A program made the translations under genes and the position numbers. Positions 1-8,795 of a DNA stretch of 64,000 nucleotides are shown here, in pieces. Every line of letters starts with the position of its first letter. The first letter of the stretch is position 1. The notes beneath the pieces were generated by a model. The model had not been told where the DNA came from, did no database searches, and saw only the letters and a list, made by a program, of their open reading frames with translations. Origin of the DNA: VAZQ01 sp963763365 (lineage in GTDB: Bacteria; Pseudomonadota; Alphaproteobacteria; Rhizobiales; Xanthobacteraceae); NCBI GenBank assembly GCA_963763365.1, contig CAVXOE010000009.1, positions 620,001 through 684,000 of the forward strand. The letters run 5' to 3'.

Positions 1-2
1 TG

Positions 3-659
3 CATCAGATGAAGCTTCCCGACGCGCTCATGGTCTCGCCGCATGTCGAATACCGCATTCCGAACTACGACATGGAGGCGTTCCTGATCGAGGCCGAGCT
101 GCTGCTCGACTGGTTCATGCCGCGCTTCGGCGTCGAGGCCGAACCGGTCGAGCGCGAGCAGTTCCGCGAACTCTGGCGCGCCCTGCTGCAGCCGGCGCTC
201 GACATGCCGCCGACCTGGGTGCTGCGCGACTTCCATTCGCCCAATCTGCTCTGGCTGCCCAAGCGCAGCGGGCTTGCCCGGCTCGGCATCCTCGACTTCC
301 AGGATGCGCTGATGGGCCCCGGCGCCTACGATCTGGCGTCGCTCTTACAGGACGCCCGGATCGACGTGCCCGAACAGGCCGAGGTGGCATGGCTTGGCCG
401 CTACGTGCTGACCCGGCGGGAGACCGACCCGAATTTCGATCATACCCAGTTCATCAAGATTTATGTTACGCTGGCGGCGCAGCGGGCGAGCAAGATCCTG
501 GGTATTTTTACCCGCCTCGACCTGCGCGATGGGAAGCCGCAATATCTCCGTCATCTTCCGCGCATATGGGGTTATCTGCAGCGCTCGCTCAGTCATCCGG
601 CACTCAAGCCGCTCAAGGCCTGGTACGACGCCAATGTGCCATCGTTAAAGACAATTTAA
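3..659 (+). CDS. amgK: Aminoglycoside phosphotransferase-family kinase, probably AmgK (anomeric MurNAc/GlcNAc kinase), 3' part
   Basis: C-terminal part of a sugar/aminoglycoside kinase; the frame is open to the window edge, so the N-lobe lies upstream and the first ATG at 9 is probably internal. The visible part has the catalytic-loop motif LRDFHSPN and the metal-binding motif ILDFQDA of the APH/choline kinase fold. AmgK phosphorylates MurNAc and GlcNAc at C1 in the cytoplasmic cell-wall recycling route. The next gene, 24 bp downstream on the same strand, is MurU, the enzyme that uses AmgK's product, which is the main reason for the call. In many alphaproteobacteria this kinase is fused to or follows TsaE; that cannot be seen here. 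Family membership is clear; the substrate is inferred from context. Confidence 0.75.
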   Translation, partial: HQMKLPDALMVSPHVEYRIPNYDMEAFLIEAELLLDWFMPRFGVEAEPVEREQFRELWRALLQPALDMPPTWVLRDFHSPNLLWLPKRSGLARLGILDFQDALMGPGAYDLASLLQDARIDVPEQAEVAWLGRYVLTRRETDPNFDHTQFIKIYVTLAAQRASKILGIFTRLDLRDGKPQYLRHLPRIWGYLQRSLSHPALKPLKAWYDANVPSLKTI

Positions 660-683
660 GGTCCGCATAGCAAATAGCGTTCG

Positions 684-1421
684 ATGTCGAGCAGCCGATC
701 CACGATCCTTCCGAAAACCGCCATGGTGCTCGCTGCCGGTCTCGGCACGCGCATGCGACCCTTCAACGGCACGATCCCGAAACCGCTGGTCAAGGTCGGC
801 AATAAAGCGCTGATCGATTACGTGCTGGACCGCCTCGCCTTGGCGGGTGTCGAGCGCGCGATCGTGAACGTCCACCACATGGCGGACCAGATCGAGCGCC
901 ATCTGGCCGGACGGCAGCAACCGCGCATCGTCTTCTCGGACGAACGGGGTGAACTGCTCGGCACCGCGGGCGGCATCGTCAAGGCGCTGCCGCAACTCGG
1001 CGACGGACCATTCTTCCTGGTGAACTCCGATACGATCTGGATCGACGGCGTAACGTCGAACCTGGCGCGGCTGGCTGCGGCCTTCGATCCGGCCAGGATG
1101 GACGGGCTCCTGCTGCTCGCGCCGACCGCGACGAGCACTGGCTATACCGGCCGCGGCGACTTCAAGATGGCGGCCGACGGCAGGCTTTCTCGGCGCGGCG
1201 AGCGCGAAGTCGTGCCGTTCGTCTATGCGGGCGCCGCGATCCTCACGCCGGCCTATTTCGCCGGAACGCCGGAAGGCCCGTCTTCGATGTCGCCCTTGTT
1301 CGATCGGGCGATCGAGGCAGAACGTCTGTGCGGCCTGCGGCTCGAAGGCGTGTGGATGCACGTCGGCACGCCGGAAGCCGTCTCTGCCGCCGAAGCCGCC
1401 ATCGTCGACAGCGCGGCATAG
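684..1421 (+). CDS. murU: N-acetylmuramate alpha-1-phosphate uridylyltransferase (MurU-type nucleotidyltransferase)
   Basis: 245-residue nucleotidyltransferase of the GT-A-like family that makes UDP-MurNAc from MurNAc-1-phosphate and UTP, bypassing the de novo route to peptidoglycan precursors. The signature LAAGLGTRMRP (about 16-26) is followed by IPKPLVKVG, the usual nucleotide- and sugar-phosphate-binding elements; LVNSDTIW supplies the metal-binding Asp. Length fits MurU/RmlA-like single-domain enzymes. It follows the AmgK-type kinase by 24 bp and is probably cotranscribed with it. A mannose-1-phosphate guanylyltransferase-like role cannot be excluded from sequence alone, but the kinase neighbour favours MurU. 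Confidence 0.8.
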   Translation: MSSSRSTILPKTAMVLAAGLGTRMRPFNGTIPKPLVKVGNKALIDYVLDRLALAGVERAIVNVHHMADQIERHLAGRQQPRIVFSDERGELLGTAGGIVKALPQLGDGPFFLVNSDTIWIDGVTSNLARLAAAFDPARMDGLLLLAPTATSTGYTGRGDFKMAADGRLSRRGEREVVPFVYAGAAILTPAYFAGTPEGPSSMSPLFDRAIEAERLCGLRLEGVWMHVGTPEAVSAAEAAIVDSAA

Positions 1422-1524
1422 CACGTAAGCCGTTCGAGTTGACGTAGGCCCTATCCCGGAGGGAATGTCGCTTCGACGCTCACGACTGCTGCTTGCAGCA
1501 CGCGTGGCTGGTATATGATTCGGC

Positions 1525-4500
1525 ATGCCCGCGCCCCGAGTCTTCACCATCCCGGCATCGACGCCGTTCGTGCCGACCTTGATCGACGCACTGCTCGGCG
1601 GGCAGTTGGTGGCGGGCTTTCCGGCGTCGGACGATCCGCTCGCGCTGGCGAATGCGACCCTCTATCTCCCGACCCGGCGGGCCTGCCGGCTGGTACGGGA
1701 TAGCTTCCTCGACATCATCAAGGGTGACGCCGCGATCCTGCCGCGCATCGTCCCGATCGGCGACGTGGACGAGGACGAGATCGCCTTCGCGCGCGCGGCG
1801 ACCGGTGAGATCGCGGCGGATGCGCTTGCGCTGCCCGACGACCTCGGCGGGCTCGAGCGGCGTCTGCTGCTCGCGAAGCTCGTGCTCACATGGGCGACCT
1901 CGCCGGAGGTACGTACCGCCGAAGGTGCGCCGCTCGTCGCCAATTCGCCGGCCGCCGCGCTGGCGCTCGCTGACGACCTTGCGCGCCTGATGGACGACAT
2001 GACGACGCGGCGCGTGTCCTGGGATCGGCTCGACGATTTGGTGCCGGACCGGCACGACGATTACTGGCAGTTGACGTTGCGGTTTCTCAAGATCGCGCGT
2101 GAGATCTGGCCAACGATTCTGGAGGAGAGAGGCAAAATCGAGCCGGCGGCGCGGCGCGACCAGCTGATCGCCGCCGAGGCCAAGCGGCTTGCCGAAAAGC
2201 GCGACGGGCCGGTCATCGCCGCCGGCTCCACCGGTTCGATGCCGGCCACCGCCGAATTGATCGCGACCATCGCCAAACTTCCGCACGGAGCGGTGGTGCT
2301 GCCCGGCCTCGACACCGACCTCGACGCGCCGTCGTGGAAACTGATCGAAGGCCGTCGCGATCTGGTCGACCCGGTCGCGCCGGCGGTCGGGCACCCGCAA
2401 TTTGCCATGGCGGCGCTGCTGCAGCGGATCGGTATCGTGCGCGAGGAGGTGCGCATCCTCGGCACGGCGCGGACTCATGGCCGCGAGCGGCTGGTGTCGG
2501 AGGCGTTGCGGCCGGCCGCCGCCACCGATCATTGGCAGGAGAGGCTGACGCGGGCGGACTTTGCCGCCCACGAAGCGCGCGCACTGGCGTCGCTTTCCGT
2601 CGTGGAAGCGGCGAACGCGGACGAAGAGGCGCTCGCCATTGCGGTCGCGCTGCGCGAAGTCGCTGAAACACGGGACAAGACCGCCGCGCTGATCACGCCC
2701 GATCGCGCGCTGGCGCGCCGCGTGCTGGCGGCGCTCGCGCGCTGGAATGTTCCCGTTGATGATTCCGGCGGCGACGCGCTGCCCGCCACGCCGGCCGGCA
2801 TCTTCGCGCGGCTGGTGGTGGACGCGGCCTTCGGCGGGCTGGCACCGGTATCGCTGCTTGCGCTCATCAAGCATCCGCTGTTCCGGCTCGGCGGCCATCT
2901 CGGTGCGCATACGGCGGCGATCGCGACGCTCGAACGGGCGATCTTCCGCGGCCCGCGGCCCAGGCCCGGAACCGAAGGGCTCGAACGTGCGCTCACGACA
3001 TTCCGCGGCGAACTCGCGAAGTTCAAAGCCAAGGAAGCCTCCGACCTGCACAGGTCCGATCCGCGCGTGCTGTTGTCCGAGCGCGAGCTTGAGGAGGCGG
3101 CTGCCTTCGTCGCGCGGTTGACCGCCGTATTGCGGTCGCTCGAAGCGCTGGCGTCGCCGGCGCAACCGTTCGCCGTTATCGCCGCGCGCCACCGCGACGC
3201 GGTCGCGCAGCTGAGTGAAGATGACAAGGGCGTGCAGCACGCCTTCCTGGACCCGGCCGGGGAGGCGCTCGAAGCCGTCTTCGAGGAGATCGCGCTCGAC
3301 CAGACCAGCGCAGGCTTTGCGCTGGCGCCGGCCGACTATGCCGACCTGTTCCAACTGACGATGGCCGATCGCACCGTGCGGCGGTTCGGTCAGCCCGGCG
3401 TGCGGGTGCGCATCTACGGGCCGCTCGAAGCGCGCCTGCAGCACATCGACCGGGTCGTGCTGGGCGGACTGGTCGAGGGAACCTGGCCGCCGGAGACGCG
3501 CCCCGATCCGTGGCTCAGCCGCCCGATGCGGCACGCGCTCGGACTCGATCTGCCCGAGCGGCGCATTTCGCTTTCTGCCCATGATTTTGCGCAGGCGTTG
3601 GGCGCGCCTGAAGTCATCCTCAGCTATCCCGCCAAGCTCTCCGGCGCGCCGACCGTGGTATCGCGCTTCGTGCAGCGGCTCGCCGCCGTCGCGGGCGAAG
3701 CGCAATGGAGCGCGGCGCGCGAGCGCGGTGCGCGTTACAGCCGTCTGGCCCGCGCGCTCGACGAGCCCGCCCAGGTCAAGCGCATGCCGAAGCCGGAACC
3801 GAAGCCGCCGCGCGCCGCCCGCCCGACGCGGCTGTCGGTCACCGAGATCGAGAACTGGCTGCGCGACCCCTACACCATCTACGCCAAGCACATCCTGCGG
3901 CTGCGCGAACTCGACCCGATCGACCTGCCGCCCGGCGCCGCCGACCGCGGCACGATCATTCACGGCGCGGTCGGCGATTTCACCGCGGCGTATGCCGCGC
4001 AACTGCCGGCCGATCCGGCCGGCACGCTCACCGCGCTCGGCAACAGTCATTTCGCCGCGTTCGAAGACTATCCGGAGGCACGCGCGTTCTGGCTGCCGCG
4101 CTTTTTGCGCATCGTGCGCTGGTTCGTCGGCTGGGAGCAGGAACGGCGCAAATCCATCCGGACGCTGCACGCTGAAATCCAAGGCGGCATCGAGATTCCG
4201 CTGGGCGAGCGCACGTTCAAGCTCAGCGTGCGCGCCGACCGCATCGAACGGCACGCCGACGGCCGCTACATGATCCTCGACTACAAGACCGGGACGGTGC
4301 CGACCGAGAAGCAGGTCCGCATCGGCATGTCGCCGCAGTTGACGCTGGAGGCGGCAATCCTGCGTGGCGGCGGATTTCCTGGCATCGACAAGGATGCGTC
4401 GGTCGCGGAGCTTGCCTATGTGTCGCTCAAGGGCCGCGATCCGGCGGGCGAGTACCTACCCATCACGTTCAAGGATGGCGGAAATGCCGAGTCCCACGCT

Positions 4501-4668
4501 GCGCGTGCGCTCGACAAGCTGACGAAGCTGGCGAAGGCATTCGAGGAGGAGACGCAGCCCTACCTGCCGCTGGTGATGTCGATGTGGAAGAACCGCTACG
4601 GCACCTACGACCACCTCGCGCGCGTCAAGGAATGGTCGGTCGGCGGCGAGGAGGAAGAGGAGTGGTGA
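1525..4668 (+). CDS. addB: Double-strand break repair protein AddB (alphaproteobacterial type)
   Basis: 1047-residue subunit of the AddAB helicase-nuclease that resects double-strand ends for RecA loading. The N-terminal half is the inactivated helicase-like region. The C-terminal 200 residues form a RecB-type PD-(D/E)XK nuclease with RADRIERH followed by the catalytic ILDYKTG (DYKTG at about 919-923). The whole protein contains a single cysteine (RRACRLVR near the N-terminus), so the four-cysteine iron-sulfur cluster of the Bacillus AddB nuclease domain is absent, as expected for the alphaproteobacterial form. The ATG at 1525 starts with MPAPRVFTIPAS. addA follows after a 219-bp gap filled by a palindromic repeat, so cotranscription is likely but translational coupling is not. 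Confidence 0.95.
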   Translation: MPAPRVFTIPASTPFVPTLIDALLGGQLVAGFPASDDPLALANATLYLPTRRACRLVRDSFLDIIKGDAAILPRIVPIGDVDEDEIAFARAATGEIAADALALPDDLGGLERRLLLAKLVLTWATSPEVRTAEGAPLVANSPAAALALADDLARLMDDMTTRRVSWDRLDDLVPDRHDDYWQLTLRFLKIAREIWPTILEERGKIEPAARRDQLIAAEAKRLAEKRDGPVIAAGSTGSMPATAELIATIAKLPHGAVVLPGLDTDLDAPSWKLIEGRRDLVDPVAPAVGHPQFAMAALLQRIGIVREEVRILGTARTHGRERLVSEALRPAAATDHWQERLTRADFAAHEARALASLSVVEAANADEEALAIAVALREVAETRDKTAALITPDRALARRVLAALARWNVPVDDSGGDALPATPAGIFARLVVDAAFGGLAPVSLLALIKHPLFRLGGHLGAHTAAIATLERAIFRGPRPRPGTEGLERALTTFRGELAKFKAKEASDLHRSDPRVLLSERELEEAAAFVARLTAVLRSLEALASPAQPFAVIAARHRDAVAQLSEDDKGVQHAFLDPAGEALEAVFEEIALDQTSAGFALAPADYADLFQLTMADRTVRRFGQPGVRVRIYGPLEARLQHIDRVVLGGLVEGTWPPETRPDPWLSRPMRHALGLDLPERRISLSAHDFAQALGAPEVILSYPAKLSGAPTVVSRFVQRLAAVAGEAQWSAARERGARYSRLARALDEPAQVKRMPKPEPKPPRAARPTRLSVTEIENWLRDPYTIYAKHILRLRELDPIDLPPGAADRGTIIHGAVGDFTAAYAAQLPADPAGTLTALGNSHFAAFEDYPEARAFWLPRFLRIVRWFVGWEQERRKSIRTLHAEIQGGIEIPLGERTFKLSVRADRIERHADGRYMILDYKTGTVPTEKQVRIGMSPQLTLEAAILRGGGFPGIDKDASVAELAYVSLKGRDPAGEYLPITFKDGGNAESHAARALDKLTKLAKAFEEETQPYLPLVMSMWKNRYGTYDHLARVKEWSVGGEEEEEW

Positions 4669-4697
4669 CAGCCCACGGTAGCGCCGCATTGGCGGTC

Positions 4698-4836
4698 GGT
4701 TCCCTCTCCCGCAGAGCCCGTCGAAGACGGGCGTGAACGCCCTTTCGCTGGGGGAGGGATAGGGAGGGGGCACACGCAAAGATTCGTGCAAGCTCACCCC
4801 CTCCCCCAACCCTCCCCCGCAAGCGAGGGAGGGGGC
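4698..4836. repeat. GC-rich palindromic intergenic repeat doublet (REP/BIME-like), copy 1
   Basis: Between addB and addA lie two inverted half-elements. The first runs from the CCCTCTCCC at about 4701 to GGGGGAGGGATAGGGAGGG, and the second from CCCCCTCCCCCAACCC to GCGAGGGAGGGGG. They are separated by a short unique stretch. The same architecture and core words recur at about 24775-24920 and 40952-41064. It is not coding, although the addA frame stays open through part of it. Confidence 0.7.
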
Positions 4837-4887
4837 GCACCGCCGGTGCGGAAGCATTGTCGCGCTCTCGATCGGGAGAGAGGCGGC

Positions 4888-7800
4888 ATGAACGCGCCGC
4901 GCATCATCCCGACCGATCTGCTGAACAAGCAGATCGAGGCGTCGGACCCCGCAGCCTCCGCCTGGGTGGCGGCCAATGCCGGGTCGGGCAAGACGCATGT
5001 GCTGGCGCAGCGCGTGATCCGGCTGCTGCTCGACGGCGTCGACCCCGCGCGCATCCTCTGCATTACCTTCACCAAGGCGGCGGCCGCCAACATGGCGAAC
5101 CGCGTGTTCGAGGCGCTCGCCAAGTGGACGACGCTCGACGACGAGAGCCTCGACAAGGCCATTCGGGCGATCTCCAACGTCCGGCCCAATGCGACGGTGC
5201 GTGCGCAGGCAAGGCGGCTGTTTGCGACCGCGCTGGAGACGCCGGGTGGTCTCAAGGTGCAGACCATCCATGCCTTCTGCACCCGGCTCCTGCAGCAGTT
5301 TCCGTTCGAAGCCAATGTGGCGGCGCGCTTCACCGTGCTCGACGAAACGGCCGAGACCGAGCTTCTCAACCGCACCAGCATGGGCGTGATGCTGGAGGCG
5401 GCGCGCGATCCCGACGGGCCGCTCGGCCGCGCGCTTGCGGTCGCGATCTCGTCGGTTGCCGATCAGACCTTCAAGGACGTGGTGGCCGAAGCGATCCGCA
5501 AGCGCGACATGGTGACCAAGTGGATCGCGTACGCCGGTGGCGTCGATGCCGCGGTCGGCGAATTGTGTACGATCTTCCGCATCGATCCGGACGAGACCAT
5601 CGAGCAGGCCGACGCCGAGACGGTGAACGGCGACTTGATTCCGCCCGCGCAATGGCTCGCGCTTGCGTCAAAACTGGATCGCGGCTCGAAGGGTGATCAA
5701 GATCAGGCCAAGCGACTGCGCGCGGCCGCCGCAACGAATGGCGAAGAACAGGCGAATATCTATCGTACGGTGTTCATCGCCGAGACGACGCAGAAGCCGC
5801 GCGCCCGCGTGGTGACCAACGGCATGGGCTCCGACCTGGTGGAGCGGTTCACCGCCGAACGCGATCGCGTGTTCACGCTATTGGAGCGGCGCAACGCCAT
5901 CGCCTGCCGCGATCGCACCAAGGCGCTGCTGACCATCGCGGACGCGGTGATCTCGCGCTATCAGGCCGAGAAGGACCGGCGCGGCCTCCTCGACTACGAC
6001 GACCTGATCGACAAATCGCTCACGCTGCTGGGCGAGGAGCGCGCCGCCTGGGTGCACTACAAGCTCGACCAGGGCATCGATCATGTACTGATCGACGAGG
6101 CGCAGGACACGAGTCCGAAGCAGTGGGAGATCATCCGGCGGCTGACGGCCGAATTCTTCGCCGGTGCAGGAGCGCGGCAGGTGCGGCGCACGATCTTCGC
6201 GGTCGGCGACGAGAAGCAGTCCATCTTTTCCTTCCAGGGCGCCGCGCCGCGCGAGTTCGATGTGATGCTGCGTACCTTCGGGGCGCTCGCGCGCGGCGCC
6301 GACCATGAACTGCGCCACGTGCGCTTCCAGTACTCGTTCCGCTCCGGCCCGAACGTGCTGGATGCTGTGGACGAAGTGTTTGCACGGCCGGAGGCGATGA
6401 GTGGTTTGTCCGCCGACAAGGCGAAGCCCGTGCACCAACCACTTCCCGATGCGGCCCCAGGCACCGTCGAAATCTGGCCGCTCATCAAGGCCGACGAGAA
6501 GCCTGAGATCGAAGCCTGGGACGCGCCGTTCGACGCGTTGACGGAGACGAGCCCGCAAGTCCGCCTGGCGAGCAGGATCGCCGGGCATGTCCGGTGTTGG
6601 ATGACGCGCGGCGCCCGCGCCGGCGACGTGCTGGTGCTGGTGCGGCAGCGCGGGCCGCTGTTCGAGGCGATCATCCGCGCGCTGAAGGACGCCGACGTCG
6701 CGGTCGCGGGTGCCGATCGGCTCGTGCTCACCGAGCATATCGCGGTGATGGACCTGATGGTGCTGGCCGACGCGCTGCTGCTGCCGGAGGACGATCTCGC
6801 GCTGGCGACGGTGCTGAAGAGCCCGCTGTTCGGGCTTGATGACGACGATCTGTTCGCGATTGCGTGGGAGCGCCGCGGGTCGTTGCGCTCCGCGTTGCGG
6901 GCGAAGGCCGAGACCGAGCCGAAGTTCGCGGCGGCGGCCGGCAAGCTCGACCGCTTCGCCGAATGGATCAAGAAAGACTCGCCCTTCGCGTTCTATTCGC
7001 GCGTGCTCGGACCCGAGCGCGGCCGCCAACAATTCTTCTCGCGGCTCGGGCACGAGGCCGACGACGCGCTGAGCGAATTCTTCAATCTCGCGCTCGACTA
7101 CGAGGCGCGCGAGACGCCGTCGCTGCAGGGCTTCATCGCCTGGCTGCGCACCGCCCGGACCGACGTGAAGCGCGACATGGAGATCAACCGCGACGAGGTG
7201 AGGGTGATGACGGTGCACGGCGCCAAGGGGCTCGAGGCGCCGATCGTCATTCTCGCCGACACCACGACCCCGCCGGCGGGGCCGGCGCTGCTGCAACCGA
7301 AGCTCCTGCCGTTGCCGGCCGACGGACGGCCGCCGGGTGCGCCGGTGCCGTTCCTGTGGGCTGGGCTGAAGGCAACGGATTTTCAACTCATCAGCGACGC
7401 AAAGGAGTTCGCGCGCGCCGAGGCGGCGGAGGAATACCGGCGGCTGCTTTACGTCGGCATGACGCGCGCGATCGACCGGCTGGTCATCTGCGGCTTCGAG
7501 GGCTTGGTGAGGCGGCAACCGCTCTGCTGGTACAACCTCGTCGCCGAAGCCTTGAAGCCGCCGTTCTCGGCGGAAGAACCCGCCGACGATGGTGACGGAA
7601 TGGTCTGGCGGTACCGTAAAGCGACAGGCCCGTCCGCCGCGGCGGTCGCGCCTGGCGCGGCGATCGCTTCGGCGGAGGTGCTGCCTCGCTGGCTGTTCGA
7701 GCATGTGACAAAGGAACAGCCGCCCATCGCGGCGCTGTCGCCTTCGCGCGCGCTCGACGAGAGTGTGCCCCGGCGTCAGGCCATGGGCTCGAGTGCCGAC

Positions 7801-8325
7801 CGCAAGAAGGCGCTCCTGCGCGGGGAGTTGGTGCATCGCCTGTTGCAGGCCTTGCCTGACATTCCGCAGGAGCATCGTGCCGAGGCAGCGCAGCGCTATC
7901 TGGCGCGCGAGGACGGCACCTTCACGGTGGGTGAACGCGACGCCATCGCCGCGCAGGTTGGCCGCATCCTCGACGATCCGCGGTTCCGCGAGCTGTTTGC
8001 GCCCGGCAGCCGCGCCGAAGTTCCAATCGTGGGGCGATTGTCGCACAAGGGGCGCATGTACGCGGTGTCCGGCCAGGTCGACCGTCTCGTCGTGACGGAC
8101 GGCGCCGTATTGATCGCCGACTACAAGACGAATCATCCGGCGCCGCGGCGGCCGGAGGACGCGTGGCAATACGTCACCCAGCTCGCGCTCTATCGCGCCG
8201 TCCTCGCCAAGCTCTATCCCGGCCGCGATATCCGGGCGGCGCTCGTCTGGACCCAGGTGCCTGATTTGATGACGCTTTCCTCAAGCGTGCTCGATCAGGC
8301 CATGGCGGATTTCACCCCTGCGTGA
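4888..8325 (+). CDS. addA: Double-strand break repair helicase AddA
   Basis: 1145-residue UvrD-like ATP-dependent 3'-5' helicase with a C-terminal nuclease, partner of AddB. Walker A is AGSGKT (31-36), motif II is IDEAQDTS (Asp at about 403), the motif III/IV region has VGDEKQSIFSFQGA, and the later helicase motifs VMTVHGAKGLEAP and RLLYVGMTRA are clear. The C-terminal RecB-like nuclease has SGQVDRLVV and IADYKTNHP (DYKTN at about 1078-1082). The frame is open further upstream to 4786, but that part reads through the repeat. The ATG at 4888, behind a GGGAGAGAGGCGG ribosome-binding site, gives the family N-terminus (MNAPRIIPTDLLNKQ) and is preferred. Confidence 0.95.
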   Translation: MNAPRIIPTDLLNKQIEASDPAASAWVAANAGSGKTHVLAQRVIRLLLDGVDPARILCITFTKAAAANMANRVFEALAKWTTLDDESLDKAIRAISNVRPNATVRAQARRLFATALETPGGLKVQTIHAFCTRLLQQFPFEANVAARFTVLDETAETELLNRTSMGVMLEAARDPDGPLGRALAVAISSVADQTFKDVVAEAIRKRDMVTKWIAYAGGVDAAVGELCTIFRIDPDETIEQADAETVNGDLIPPAQWLALASKLDRGSKGDQDQAKRLRAAAATNGEEQANIYRTVFIAETTQKPRARVVTNGMGSDLVERFTAERDRVFTLLERRNAIACRDRTKALLTIADAVISRYQAEKDRRGLLDYDDLIDKSLTLLGEERAAWVHYKLDQGIDHVLIDEAQDTSPKQWEIIRRLTAEFFAGAGARQVRRTIFAVGDEKQSIFSFQGAAPREFDVMLRTFGALARGADHELRHVRFQYSFRSGPNVLDAVDEVFARPEAMSGLSADKAKPVHQPLPDAAPGTVEIWPLIKADEKPEIEAWDAPFDALTETSPQVRLASRIAGHVRCWMTRGARAGDVLVLVRQRGPLFEAIIRALKDADVAVAGADRLVLTEHIAVMDLMVLADALLLPEDDLALATVLKSPLFGLDDDDLFAIAWERRGSLRSALRAKAETEPKFAAAAGKLDRFAEWIKKDSPFAFYSRVLGPERGRQQFFSRLGHEADDALSEFFNLALDYEARETPSLQGFIAWLRTARTDVKRDMEINRDEVRVMTVHGAKGLEAPIVILADTTTPPAGPALLQPKLLPLPADGRPPGAPVPFLWAGLKATDFQLISDAKEFARAEAAEEYRRLLYVGMTRAIDRLVICGFEGLVRRQPLCWYNLVAEALKPPFSAEEPADDGDGMVWRYRKATGPSAAAVAPGAAIASAEVLPRWLFEHVTKEQPPIAALSPSRALDESVPRRQAMGSSADRKKALLRGELVHRLLQALPDIPQEHRAEAAQRYLAREDGTFTVGERDAIAAQVGRILDDPRFRELFAPGSRAEVPIVGRLSHKGRMYAVSGQVDRLVVTDGAVLIADYKTNHPAPRRPEDAWQYVTQLALYRAVLAKLYPGRDIRAALVWTQVPDLMTLSSSVLDQAMADFTPA

Positions 8326-8331
8326 CAGTCC

Positions 8332-8360
8332 TTGACGCTGCCCGGGGGGCTTCATACGTT
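8332..8360 (+). promoter_or_regulatory. Candidate sigma-70-type promoter of trxA
   Basis: TTGACG (8332-8337), a 17-bp spacer and TACGTT (8355-8360) lie just after the addA stop and about 63 bp before the trxA start. Spacing and the -35 box are good for a housekeeping promoter and would let thioredoxin be expressed apart from addBA. Inferred from sequence only. Confidence 0.4.
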
Positions 8361-8422
8361 CCGGGACCGAACGCAAAGTGCCGATCGAACCTCCTCCGGC
8401 ACGCCAAAAAGAGGAATTCCCC

Positions 8423-8743
8423 ATGAGCGTCGAGAAGGTTTCGGACACCACGTTTGAGTCCGAGGTTTTGAAGGCTAACGGCCCGGTCGTGGTGGATTTC
8501 TGGGCGGAGTGGTGCGGCCCCTGCCGGATGATCGCGCCGGCGCTCGAGGAGATCGCCGGATCGCTCGGCGGCAAGGTGAAGATTCTCAAGCTCAACGTCG
8601 ATGAGAATCCGCAGACCGCCGCCAAGTACGGCATCATGTCGATCCCGACGCTGATGATCTTCAAGGATGGCCAGATGGCCTCGCGGCAGGTCGGCGCGGC
8701 GCCCAAGCAGAAGCTCGAGCAGTGGATCACCGCCGCGGTTTAA
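8423..8743 (+). CDS. trxA: Thioredoxin 1
   Basis: 106-residue thioredoxin, a cytoplasmic dithiol reductant for ribonucleotide reductase, methionine sulfoxide reductases and others. The active site WCGPC is at 30-34, and the cis-Pro region is MSIPTLMIFKDG; length is typical of TrxA. The ATG at 8423 follows GAGGAA with good spacing and gives MSVEKVSDTTF, so the upstream in-frame extension to 8378 is rejected. Placement directly after addA is common in Rhizobiales. A bidirectional hairpin follows the gene. Confidence 0.97.
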   Translation: MSVEKVSDTTFESEVLKANGPVVVDFWAEWCGPCRMIAPALEEIAGSLGGKVKILKLNVDENPQTAAKYGIMSIPTLMIFKDGQMASRQVGAAPKQKLEQWITAAV

Positions 8744-8764
8744 GCTGCTTTGACGAATTCGATG

Positions 8765-8791
8765 ACGGCCGGCCACAGCGCCGGCCGTTTT
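8765..8791. terminator. Intrinsic terminator between convergent trxA and folC
   Basis: An 8-bp perfect stem, ACGGCCGG (8765-8772) pairing with CCGGCCGT (8781-8788), has an 8-nt loop and is followed by TTTT on the plus strand. It sits 21 bp after trxA and 5 bp beyond the folC stop, so it may serve both convergent genes. Confidence 0.65.
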
Positions 8792-8795
8792 GCGT

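Noticed and set aside
1480..4254. 924-codon open frame on the minus strand opposite addB
   Set aside because: Shadow of the high-GC addB gene: low-complexity Arg/Gly/Ala sequence with no family motif, while the plus strand has clear AddB motifs throughout.
5878..8169. 763-codon minus-strand open frame opposite addA
   Set aside because: Same kind of high-GC shadow; addA helicase and nuclease motifs occupy the other strand.
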